NCBI RefSeq assembly: GCF_042650605.1
Contig: NZ_JBHSBN010000017.1
Span: 62,001 to 126,000, forward strand
DNA: 64,000 nt
Source: Micromonospora_J zhanjiangensis
GTDB lineage: Bacteria; Actinomycetota; Actinomycetes; Mycobacteriales; Micromonosporaceae
Direction: 5' to 3'
Made by a program: the position numbers and the translations under genes. Position 1 is the first letter of the stretch; each line of letters begins with the position of its first letter. Positions 25,993-34,093 of this stretch are shown piece by piece. Below the pieces are notes generated by a model that had not been told where the DNA came from, ran no database searches, and saw only the letters and a list, made by a program, of their open reading frames with translations.

Positions 25993-27413
25993 TGTTGAGC
26001 ACCCAGCTGGCCGAGCTGCTGGCCGGCCGCCCGGCCGGGCTCGACGAGACCTTCGACCTGGTGGCCGGGTTCGACGACGGGCTGACCGGTGGGCTGGGTC
26101 GCCTCGACCCGCGCGGGACGGCCGCGTTGACCGACCTCGCCGGGGCGCTGGCGGGCAGCCCGCTCGGCGTACCGGTGGCGGAGGCGGTGGCTAAGGTCGC
26201 CGCCGGTTCGGTGGGGCAGGAGCAGTTGACCGCGCTGGCCGGTGGGCGTACCGCCCTGCTCGGCGCGGCGCACGACGCGCTGCTGGCCGGCGCCGACGCG
26301 GCGCTGGGCCGCTCCCGGGCGCCGTGGGAGCCGCCGACCGCCGACACCGACGCGGGGCCGGCTGTCGACCATGTGCTCGGCGGCGCCCGGTCCTGGCTGC
26401 ACGAGCTGGCCATCGCCGGCTGGCGCGGCGTCGACCACGACCTGGTCGCCGCCGCCGGCCAGACCATCGACACCCTGTACGCGCAGCCGCGCCTGCGCCG
26501 GCTCGCCGTCCTGCTCGACGGCCTCGCGGTCGAGCTGCGGGCCTGCGCACCCGTGGCGACGATGGATCGCCCGCCCGTTCGACGGTGGGCCGACCTGTGG
26601 GCGCGGGCGCTGTTGCTGGCGCACGGCGGCGGCTGGAGCGCACCGCCGGGCCCCGGTCCCACGGTGTCCGGCCGGCTGCTGGTCCTCGGCGTCGACGTGC
26701 ACGAGCACGGCACCGCCGTCCAGCTCCAGGCGCACGGGCTGCTCGAAGCCGACGACGGCGGTCCGTCCCGGCTGGTCCGCACCGGGGTCACCGCCGCGAA
26801 GGTGGACACCATCGTCGGGCCCGCCGTGTGGCGGCTGTTCGCGCGCTACCCGGTGCTGCTGGGCGCGCTGGCCGACCGCCGCGCCGTGCGGGTCACCGAC
26901 CTGCCGCTGCTGCCCGGCGGGGACCTGCTGTGGCGGGACGAGCGGGCCCGGCCGGACGAGGTGGTCGACCCGTTCGCCGCCGCCCGGGTGCGGCTCGCCG
27001 GCGCGCTCGCCCCGGCCGTGCCGCCGCTGGACCGGCACCCGGTCCGGATCGCCGAACCGGTGCTCGTCGAGGGTTACCGGGCCACCGTGCGCACCGACGA
27101 CGGCGCGGTCGAGTTCGACCTGGCCGGCGCGAAGGTCGAGGTCGACCTCGACCGGCTGCCGAGCTGCGGCCCGCTCACCCCGGCCCTGCTGCGCGCCTCG
27201 TCGGCCTGCCTGGGCCTGTTGCGCTGGGACGGCGGGCGGTGGCTGCTGCAGCCGCTGGGCGTACAGGCCACCGTCAAGAAGCAGACCACCGCCGTACACA
27301 CCGGCGACTGGGCGGCCGGACCCACCGACCCCAAGGTGGTCAAGGCCGAGGCCCGCGCCGGTGACGCGGTGGCGGTGCTGCGCGAACGGGCGGGACGGTT
27401 GCTGCGGAGATGA
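25992..27413 (+). CDS. Unrecognised 473-residue protein in SWIM/VWA/MoxR operon
   Basis: A soluble, mostly helical protein with an alternating Ala/Leu-rich N-terminal half (residues 1-200) and a more beta-rich C-terminal half with repeated short strands such as RLLVLGVDVHEHGTAVQLQ, VLLGALADRRAVRVTDLP and EVDLDRLPSCGPLTPALL. It matches no family I can name with confidence. The ATG at 25992 and the ATGA at its end tie it tightly between the SWIM and VWA genes, so it is a core component. It may be the part that pairs with the SWIM protein to do what E. coli YehQ does in a single chain; this is inference. Confidence 0.7.
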   Translation: MLSTQLAELLAGRPAGLDETFDLVAGFDDGLTGGLGRLDPRGTAALTDLAGALAGSPLGVPVAEAVAKVAAGSVGQEQLTALAGGRTALLGAAHDALLAGADAALGRSRAPWEPPTADTDAGPAVDHVLGGARSWLHELAIAGWRGVDHDLVAAAGQTIDTLYAQPRLRRLAVLLDGLAVELRACAPVATMDRPPVRRWADLWARALLLAHGGGWSAPPGPGPTVSGRLLVLGVDVHEHGTAVQLQAHGLLEADDGGPSRLVRTGVTAAKVDTIVGPAVWRLFARYPVLLGALADRRAVRVTDLPLLPGGDLLWRDERARPDEVVDPFAAARVRLAGALAPAVPPLDRHPVRIAEPVLVEGYRATVRTDDGAVEFDLAGAKVEVDLDRLPSCGPLTPALLRASSACLGLLRWDGGRWLLQPLGVQATVKKQTTAVHTGDWAAGPTDPKVVKAEARAGDAVAVLRERAGRLLRR

Positions 27414-28780
27414 GCGGATCGGAGATCAACGCCGACGAGAACCGGCGCCAGGTGCTCTACTGGCGGCTGCTGGCCCGACTGTTCGACCACGAGGAACAAC
27501 CGGCGCTGGAGGCGGCGAGCGTGGCCGTCGTCGACGACCTCGGCCTGCCGGCCGCGCTGCTGGACCCGTCGGTCTCGGTCGACACCATCGTGCAGCGCTT
27601 TCCGGAGCTGGCCGGCGAACTGCGCGGCCTGATGGCCAGCACCGACCCCGCCGAGGACAGCGACCGCCCGGCGGCGGCCGTCGGACCGGACAACCCGGCG
27701 TCGTACCGGGCCGGGCCGGCGGAGGTGCGCCGCGCCGCGCTGGTCGCCAAGCTGCTGCTGAACGTCTTCGCCACCGGGTCGGGCAACGTCACCGCCGGGC
27801 AGTTGGCCGGCTGGCAGTCCGACGCCGGCTGGCTCGAACAGGCGCTCGGCGCCGAGCCGGGTCAGCTGCGCGGGCGACCGAGCGAAGGCGGCATGGGTGA
27901 GGTGCTGGCCGGCATCGAAGGCGACCTGGTCCGCCGGATGCGCCTGCGCGAGGTGCTCGCCGACCCGACGCTGGCCCGTCAACTGACCCCGAGCATGTCG
28001 CTGATCGAGCAACTGCTGCGGGACAAGTCCAACCTGTCCGGGGTGGCGCTGGCCAACGCCAAGGCGCTGATCCGCCGGTTCGTCGACGAGGTCGCCGAGG
28101 TGCTGCGGACCCAGGTGGAACAGACCAGCGTCGGCACCCTCGACCGGTCGGTGCCGCCGAAGCGGGTGTTCCGCAACCTCGACCTGGAACGCACCATCTG
28201 GAAGAACCTCACCAACTTCAGCCCCGAGGACCAGCGGCTCTACGTCGACCGGCTGTACTACCGCCACACCGCCCGGCGCACCACGCCGGCCCGGTTGATC
28301 GTGGTGGTGGACCAGTCCGGGTCGATGGTGGACTCGATGGTCAACTGCACCATCCTGGCCTCCATCTTCGCCGGGCTGCCCAAGGTCGACGTGCACCTGA
28401 TCGCGTACGACACCCGGGCGCTGGACCTGACCCCGTGGGTGCACGACCCGTTCGAGGTGTTGCTGCGGACCAACCTCGGCGGCGGCAACGACGGGCCGGT
28501 GGCGATGGCGCTGGCCCGGCCCAAGATCGCCGACCCGCGCAACACCGTCATGGTCTGGATCTCGGACTTCTACGAGTTCGACAGGTCCCAGCCGCTGTTC
28601 GACGGGATCGAGGCGGTGCACCGCTCGGGGGTGCGGTTCATCCCCGTCGGCTCGGTGAACAGCTCCAACCGGGAGATCGTGAACCCGTGGTTCCGCCAGC
28701 GGTTCAAGGACCTGGGCACCCCCGTCATCTCCGGCCACATCCGCAAACTCGTCTTCGAGCTCAAGAACTTCCTCACCTAG
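27410..28780 (+). CDS. VWA-domain protein (MoxR partner, YehP/CoxE-like)
   Basis: A 456-residue protein with a helical N-terminal half and a C-terminal von Willebrand A domain. The MIDAS metal site starts at DQSGSM (Asp301, Ser303, Ser305); LGGGNDG (355-361) takes the place of the usual GGGTD, and WISDF supplies the later Asp386. This is the pattern of VWA proteins that work with MoxR AAA+ ATPases to remodel or metallate targets. It overlaps the preceding gene by ATGA and is followed 11 bases later by the ATPase gene. No membrane segment, so it is cytoplasmic. Confidence 0.9.
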   Translation: MSGSEINADENRRQVLYWRLLARLFDHEEQPALEAASVAVVDDLGLPAALLDPSVSVDTIVQRFPELAGELRGLMASTDPAEDSDRPAAAVGPDNPASYRAGPAEVRRAALVAKLLLNVFATGSGNVTAGQLAGWQSDAGWLEQALGAEPGQLRGRPSEGGMGEVLAGIEGDLVRRMRLREVLADPTLARQLTPSMSLIEQLLRDKSNLSGVALANAKALIRRFVDEVAEVLRTQVEQTSVGTLDRSVPPKRVFRNLDLERTIWKNLTNFSPEDQRLYVDRLYYRHTARRTTPARLIVVVDQSGSMVDSMVNCTILASIFAGLPKVDVHLIAYDTRALDLTPWVHDPFEVLLRTNLGGGNDGPVAMALARPKIADPRNTVMVWISDFYEFDRSQPLFDGIEAVHRSGVRFIPVGSVNSSNREIVNPWFRQRFKDLGTPVISGHIRKLVFELKNFLT

Positions 28781-28791
28781 GAGAATCCACC

Positions 28792-29907
28792 ATGACCGAC
28801 GAGACGCTCCGCGCCCCCGCCGAGGTCAAGTACGCCGACGAGCTCGACTGGCTGGAATCGGTGGACGACGGCCCGAAGCCGTACTCCTGGCGGCTCAGCC
28901 CGCGGATGGTCCGGTTGTTCGTGCTCGGTTCCGAACGCGCCGACGGCCTGGACCGGCAGATCGACCAGAAGTGGTTCGGCGACCGCAGCTTCGTCGAACG
29001 GGCTATCGTCACCCTGGCCTCCGACCGCGGCCTGCTGCTGATCGGCGACCCGGGCACCGGCAAGAGCTGGCTGGCCGAGCTGCTCGCCGCCGCGATCAGC
29101 CGCAACTCGACGCTGGTGGTGCAGGGCACCGCCGGCACCACCGAGGACCACATCAAGTACTCCTGGAACGTCTCGATGGTCATCGCCAAGGGCCAGTCCC
29201 GCCAGTCGATGATCCCGTCGCCGATCATGACGGCCATGGAGAGCGGCGTGATCGGCCGGTTCGAGGAGCTGACCCGGTCCACCAGCGACGTGCAGGACGC
29301 GCTGATCTCCATCCTGTCCGAGAAGTACATCTCCATCCCGGAGCTGGACGACGACAACATCGTCTTCGCCAAGCCCGGATTCTCGATCATCGCCACCGCC
29401 AACAGCCGCGACCGGGGGGTGAACGACCTGTCGTCGGCGTTGAAGCGGCGGTTCAACTTCGTGCGGATCCCGGTGGTGACCAACAAGCGCAGCGAGGCGG
29501 AGATCGTCCGGTTCCGTACCACCGAGTTGCTGCGCCGGCACCGGATCGAGCTGGAGGTGCCGCCCACGCTGCTGGACATCCTGCTGCAGAGCTTCGCCGA
29601 CCTGCGGGCCGCCTCGGCCGCCGCGGGCAGCGACGACGAGAGGCTGGAGTCGGCACTGTCCACCGCCGAGCAGATCGGCGTGCTGGAGGACGCCGTGCTG
29701 CACAGCCAGTTCTTCGGCGACCGGACGCTGCGGGCCCAGACGCTGGCCGCCTCGCTGGTCGGGTCGTTGGCCCGGCGCAGCCCGGAGGACCTGGCCATCC
29801 TCAACAAGTACTGGCACGGGGTGGTCGAGCCGCGCAGCAAGGCCGACGGTGGCGAGTGGCCGGCCTTCCTGGACGGTGGCCGCGAAGCGATCGCCACCCT
29901 GTCATGA
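28792..29907 (+). CDS. MoxR-family AAA+ ATPase, YehL type
   Basis: A 371-residue AAA+ protein. Walker A is GDPGTGKS (85-92), sensor 1 is IIATANSRDRGV (Asn204) and an RRF pair (219-221) provides an arginine finger. The Walker B segment is unusual: VIGRFEELTR (153-162) has Glu-Glu after Phe in place of a canonical Asp-Glu. This, with DVQDALISILSEKYI after it, fits the YehL subfamily of MoxR ATPases. GGAG is 8 bases before the ATG. The ATPase probably uses ATP to act on the VWA protein or its client. Confidence 0.9.
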   Translation: MTDETLRAPAEVKYADELDWLESVDDGPKPYSWRLSPRMVRLFVLGSERADGLDRQIDQKWFGDRSFVERAIVTLASDRGLLLIGDPGTGKSWLAELLAAAISRNSTLVVQGTAGTTEDHIKYSWNVSMVIAKGQSRQSMIPSPIMTAMESGVIGRFEELTRSTSDVQDALISILSEKYISIPELDDDNIVFAKPGFSIIATANSRDRGVNDLSSALKRRFNFVRIPVVTNKRSEAEIVRFRTTELLRRHRIELEVPPTLLDILLQSFADLRAASAAAGSDDERLESALSTAEQIGVLEDAVLHSQFFGDRTLRAQTLAASLVGSLARRSPEDLAILNKYWHGVVEPRSKADGGEWPAFLDGGREAIATLS

Positions 29908-32900
29908 CGGCGACCCCCACGGATGCCGACCCGGCCGAGGCCACCGCCGGACCGGTCCCGCACCAGACCGACGAGGCGCCGGCCGGCGCAGGCCTCGGAC
30001 CGGCCGGCACCGGCCCGTTCGGGCGGCTGCGGGAGCAGTTGCTCGACGCGGCCGTCGCGTTCGCCGACGGGCCGGCGGCGTTGCCGGACATCCTCACCGG
30101 GCTGGTCGACGACGTCGACCGGGCGCTGCGGGAGGAGGTGGAGATCTTTCCGGTCTGCCACCACTCGCCGGCCTCCGGCCTGGCCATGGTCCGCCGGCTG
30201 CGTGAGAAGCAGCCCAAGGTGATCTACCTGGAGCTGTGCGAGGACCTGCGCCCGCTGCTGGACGAGTTGCGCAACTGCCGGCTGCCGGTGGCCCTGCAGG
30301 CCTTCGCCTCCGACCTGGACGGCTTTCCGGAGAAGTCCGGACCGCTCAGCGTGGTCGCGCCGATCACCGAGGCGTCCGCCGAGTACCAGGCCATCGCGTA
30401 CGCCCTGGACACGCCCGGCGTCGAGCTGGTGCTGGTGGACCGCTCCACCGACCACGTCTTCCAGTGGGCACCGCGCCCGGCACCCGGCGGCACCCCGGCC
30501 GACGCGCCGCCGCCCGACGGAACGCCACCGGCCGGGACCCCGGCCGGTGGACCTCCGCACGCCGGGACCCCGGCCGGTACCGGCGCGGGTGAGCCGGCGG
30601 CCGGGGAGACCGGCGGCGAGGAGGCCGCGTTGCACGGTGACGCGGTCGGCGTCGAGATCGGTGACCTGCGGCCCCGGTTCGCCGAGCTGGAGGAGCACCT
30701 GCTGCACCACGGCAAGGTGCGGCACTGGTCGGAGTGGTGGGACCAGTACGTCGAGCAGCCGCTGTCCGGCGCCGACTACGACACGTACCGGCAGGTCATG
30801 GTGTTGATCGGCAGCCTGTTCCGGCGGCTGCGCCCGGCGGACGGCGCGCCGCTCACCGAGGACGCCGACCGCGAGCGCTACATGTGGACCCGGATCCGGG
30901 AACACCTCGCCACCTCCGGCGTCGACCGGTCGGCCTGCCTGTACGTCTGCGGCGCCTTCCACGCCGCCAGCCGGGTCGAGCAGTTCGGCTCGGCGGGGGA
31001 GCACACGTACGAGATCTCCCCCCGGACGAAGACCCGCTGGCTGTACGGCCTGATCCCGTCCAGCCACTCGGCCATCGAGGCGCAGTTCGGGCTGGCCGCC
31101 GGTTCGGTGTCGATCGCCGCGGCGACCTGGCGCAAGGCGACCACCCGGTCCGGGCTGACCCCGTTCCAGCTCGCCGGGCCGAAGGGTGCCCGCAAACGGA
31201 CCGGCCGCAAGCGGGCGGCGGCGGTCGCGGGCGCGCCGGCACCGGTGACCGACCGGCTGTCGCACTTCCTGGCCAGCCCACCGGCGCTGGACCACCTCGA
31301 CGAGGCGGAGCTGCTCGGCTGGTGCGTGGACATCGTCCGGCTCGCCCGCGGCAACGGCTACCTCGCCAGCACCGCCGACGCGATCGCCGTCTTCGAGACG
31401 TCGATCCTGCTGGCCGGGCTGCGCAACCGTGGTCGACCCACTCCGTACGACTTCACCGACGCGGCGGTGACCTGCATCGAGAAGGACACCGTGCCCGGCC
31501 GGCGGGACGTGCGCCGGTTGTGCGAGATCCTGCTCGGCGGCGACCGGATCGGCCAGGTCGGCTACGCGGCGCTGCCACCGCTGGCCCGGGACGTGTACGA
31601 CCGGCTCGCCCCGCTCGGGTTGGACCTGGAGAAGCGTACGGTGCAGCGGGCGCTGCTGGACCTGACCGCCGACCCGCACCTGCGCCCCTGCTCGGACCTG
31701 CTGTGGACGCTGCGCCGGCTGCTGCCACCCGGCGCGGTCCGGCCGATCATGGGCGAGCGGCGGCTGGGGGAGCGGTCGGTCCAGGAGAGCTGGGACCTGG
31801 CCATCGGCCGGCACCAGCGGGACGTCATCGAACTCGGCTACCAGGGCGTCACCGTCGAGCAGGTGCTGGAACTGCGGCTGCGGCAGGCGGTCCGGGCGCC
31901 CGACGCCACCGCGGCCACCGCCCTGGCCGCGGTCGAGGACGCCCTGCTCTACCTGCGTTCGCCCCGGCTGGTCGAGGAACTCGGCGAGCGGGCGGTGCGG
32001 CTGCTGGCCGCCGAGCGGACGGTGGACGACGCGCCCGAGGTGCTGCGCCGCATCCGCCGGCTGCTGACCCACTACCGGGCCACCGGGCCGGCGCTGCCGG
32101 CCTGGTGCGAGGACTTCGTGACCGTCGGCTACGCGCAGTACTGCACGTTGCTGCCGACCGCCTTCACCGAGGAGCAGACCCCGGCCCGCCAGGTGGCCGC
32201 GATGCTCGGTTTCCTGTTCAGCTTGGAGAGCCTGGCCCTGTCGCTGGGTTGCGAGCGGATCCAGCTCGAACTGGCCGTGCGGCAGTCGCACCCGGAGGCG
32301 CCGCCCAAGGTGGCCCTGCTCTGGGCGGCCCGCTCGCAGCTCGGCCTGCTGACCCTGGCGCAGTTGCGTGAGCGGTGCGACGAGCTGCTGGCCAACCCGC
32401 TGGTCGTACCGGCCTTCCCGTTGTACCTAAGCGGGTTCGTGCAGGCGTTGGAGCCGGTGCCCGGGCTGGCGCCGTTCGTGGTGGAGGTGCTGTCCAAGGC
32501 GTTCGCCCGGCTGCCGGACCCGGTGCTGCTGCCGTGGCTGCCCACCCTGATCACCACGTTGCGTGGCCAGGGCGGTGACCTGGTGCCGGTGCTGATCCGC
32601 GAAGCGGGCCGGACCTTCCCCGCCGGCCTGGCGGCGCTCGACGGGTGGACTCCGCCGTGGTCCGCCACGGCGCCGACGACCGCGGCGACGGCGGCACCGG
32701 TGGCCGCGACGTCCGGGCCGGCGGTGGACCTGCTGGCCGGCCACCCGGCGACCTGCGACGCGGTCGCCGAGCTGCTCGGCTGCGTCCCCGGCTGGGCGGT
32801 GCCCGGCGCGGGCGGAGGCGGTCCGACCGGTGTCGCGACGGCCGCCGGACCGGCGGCGGCGCTGCTGGCCCGGCACCCGGACACGGCGGTCGCCATCGAC

Positions 32901-32918
32901 GATCTGCTCGACACGTGA
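29904..32918 (+). CDS. DUF5682 family protein, 1004 residues (YehM-like)
   Basis: The last and largest gene of the MoxR operon. The N-terminal domain starts at FPVCHHSPAS (His86, His87), followed by VIYLEL (Glu110), and a later YVCGAFHAAS gives His353. This His-Glu-His spacing recalls the EreA/ChaN/Tiki hydrolase superfamily, though that link is my inference. A Pro/Gly-rich insert (about residues 193-235) and an Ala/Gly-rich C-terminal tail are low-complexity linkers. The remaining 500 residues are helical. ATG at 29904 overlaps the ATPase stop. In E. coli the matching protein YehM has no assigned function. Confidence 0.82.
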   Translation: MTATPTDADPAEATAGPVPHQTDEAPAGAGLGPAGTGPFGRLREQLLDAAVAFADGPAALPDILTGLVDDVDRALREEVEIFPVCHHSPASGLAMVRRLREKQPKVIYLELCEDLRPLLDELRNCRLPVALQAFASDLDGFPEKSGPLSVVAPITEASAEYQAIAYALDTPGVELVLVDRSTDHVFQWAPRPAPGGTPADAPPPDGTPPAGTPAGGPPHAGTPAGTGAGEPAAGETGGEEAALHGDAVGVEIGDLRPRFAELEEHLLHHGKVRHWSEWWDQYVEQPLSGADYDTYRQVMVLIGSLFRRLRPADGAPLTEDADRERYMWTRIREHLATSGVDRSACLYVCGAFHAASRVEQFGSAGEHTYEISPRTKTRWLYGLIPSSHSAIEAQFGLAAGSVSIAAATWRKATTRSGLTPFQLAGPKGARKRTGRKRAAAVAGAPAPVTDRLSHFLASPPALDHLDEAELLGWCVDIVRLARGNGYLASTADAIAVFETSILLAGLRNRGRPTPYDFTDAAVTCIEKDTVPGRRDVRRLCEILLGGDRIGQVGYAALPPLARDVYDRLAPLGLDLEKRTVQRALLDLTADPHLRPCSDLLWTLRRLLPPGAVRPIMGERRLGERSVQESWDLAIGRHQRDVIELGYQGVTVEQVLELRLRQAVRAPDATAATALAAVEDALLYLRSPRLVEELGERAVRLLAAERTVDDAPEVLRRIRRLLTHYRATGPALPAWCEDFVTVGYAQYCTLLPTAFTEEQTPARQVAAMLGFLFSLESLALSLGCERIQLELAVRQSHPEAPPKVALLWAARSQLGLLTLAQLRERCDELLANPLVVPAFPLYLSGFVQALEPVPGLAPFVVEVLSKAFARLPDPVLLPWLPTLITTLRGQGGDLVPVLIREAGRTFPAGLAALDGWTPPWSATAPTTAATAAPVAATSGPAVDLLAGHPATCDAVAELLGCVPGWAVPGAGGGGPTGVATAAGPAAALLARHPDTAVAIDDLLDT

Positions 32919-32924
32919 CGGGGA

Positions 32925-32976
32925 ATGCCAGTCTCGCACTAGCGCCGAGAGGTTTGTTGTGGAAACCTATTGGCAT
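32925..32976 (+). promoter_or_regulatory. Nested inverted repeats over the start of the next gene
   Basis: Outer arms ATGCCA (32925-32930) and TGGCAT (32971-32976) enclose an inner hairpin AGGTTT / AAACCT (32950-32955, 32963-32968). The outer right arm covers part of the ATG at 32975 and the inner stem covers the only weak ribosome site, so the mRNA may hide its own start. It could alternatively end the upstream operon or bind the winged-helix regulator encoded at 33667. Confidence 0.35.
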
Positions 32977-33670
32977 GACCACTGAGCCGTTATCTGCCGG
33001 CGGCGATCCCCGCCGACTGCTGTCCGACGTACGTTCCCTGGCGCACCAGGTGCGTCTCGACCAACGGATGACCTGGGTGGCCCTGCTGGTGCTGGGCGTG
33101 GCGACGCTGGTCGGGATCCCGTTCGACTGGCTCGGCATGACCGTGCACTGCCACCCGGACAACAGCTGCGAGTTCGCGCGGTGGGGCCTGCTGTACTACT
33201 GGCCCGTGGCGCTCCTGCTGGCCTACGCGGCGATCGCCGTCTCCTATGTGCGGACTGCCCGGGCGCGCGGGCTCGGTGCCCGGGTGGTGCCGTACGCGAT
33301 CACCGGCGCGGTGACGGCCGTCGGGTTGGCCGCAATACTGGTGGCCGCGCCCCTGTATTTCCGGAGCCACCCGCTGCCGGACCAGCCGCTGCCGTACTGG
33401 TGGTTGATCCTGGACCGGTTGCTCATGCCCTGGGGCCTGATCGGGATCGCGCTGTTGGTGCTGGCCCGGCTGGAGCGCAACCTCGGGTTGCTGCTGTTCA
33501 CCCTCGCCTACCTGGCCCTGGTGCTGCTGGTGGTGCCGACGAACGAGGGTTGGGGACTGGCGGGCTGGGGAGTTCAGGCTCGATTCGCGGTACCGCAGGT
33601 CATCATCGGCGCGGTGCTGCTGCTCGGCGCGGCCGGGTTCTTCAGAGCGGCCCGCGGGCGGCAGCGGTGA
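32975..33670 (+). CDS. Six-span membrane protein of unknown function
   Basis: A 231-residue integral membrane protein with six likely spans (the first VALLVLGVATLVGIPFDWLG, the last VPQVIIGAVLLLGAAGFF) and a loop containing two cysteines (VHCHPDNSCEFARW), possibly a disulfide on the outer side. It overlaps the winged-helix regulator gene by GTGA, a pairing often seen in actinomycetes where the regulator controls the membrane protein. I do not know its substrate or role. Confidence 0.7.
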   Translation: MTTEPLSAGGDPRRLLSDVRSLAHQVRLDQRMTWVALLVLGVATLVGIPFDWLGMTVHCHPDNSCEFARWGLLYYWPVALLLAYAAIAVSYVRTARARGLGARVVPYAITGAVTAVGLAAILVAAPLYFRSHPLPDQPLPYWWLILDRLLMPWGLIGIALLVLARLERNLGLLLFTLAYLALVLLVVPTNEGWGLAGWGVQARFAVPQVIIGAVLLLGAAGFFRAARGRQR

Positions 33671-34014
33671 CGGCCGTGACCGGCGCCCCGGACCCGGATG
33701 CCGGGCACCCGGTCACCGGGTTGGACGAGGTGGTGCACCAGCGGGCCCGGCTCGGCATCCTGACCATCGCGCACGAGGCGCGCCGGGTCGAGTTCGGCTA
33801 CCTGCGCACCCACCTCGAACTCACGGCCGGCAACCTCTCCAAGCACCTCAGCGTGCTGGAAACGGCTGGCCTGATCGAGATCGAGAAGGGCTACGAGGGT
33901 CGACGTGGCCGCACCTGGATCACCCTCACCGCCGCCGGCACCACCGCGCTCGCCGACGAGATCGCGCGACTGAAAGAGCTCATCGTCCGTGTCGAGACGA
34001 CCAACGGGCATTAG
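33667..34014 (+). CDS. Winged-helix transcriptional regulator (MarR/PadR-like)
   Basis: A 115-residue single-domain regulator. The recognition region reads LELTAGNLSKHLSVLETAGL, followed by the wing KGYEGRRGRTWITLT and a C-terminal dimer helix. It belongs to the short winged-helix group that senses through dimerisation rather than a ligand pocket. GTG start at 33667 overlaps the membrane-protein stop, so the two are made together and it probably autoregulates the pair. Confidence 0.82.
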   Translation: MTAVTGAPDPDAGHPVTGLDEVVHQRARLGILTIAHEARRVEFGYLRTHLELTAGNLSKHLSVLETAGLIEIEKGYEGRRGRTWITLTAAGTTALADEIARLKELIVRVETTNGH

Positions 34015-34046
34015 CGGCAACCGTCGAACAACCATCCCCGCCGCCC

Positions 34047-34069
34047 GGGGGCACGGCCACCGTGCGCCC
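34047..34069. terminator. Bidirectional terminator hairpin
   Basis: GGGGGCACGG (34047-34056) pairs with CCGTGCGCCC (34060-34069) with one mismatch and a 3-base loop between the converging regulator and methyltransferase genes. Confidence 0.5.
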
Positions 34070-34093
34070 GAGGGCGCCGGCCGGGACGGCGGG

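Noticed and set aside
28773..32291. Very long open frame (1172 codons) on the minus strand across the MoxR operon
   Set aside because: It is antisense to five genes with recognisable domains. Its translation is low-complexity (Arg, Gln, Gly-rich), a usual side effect of high GC at third positions.
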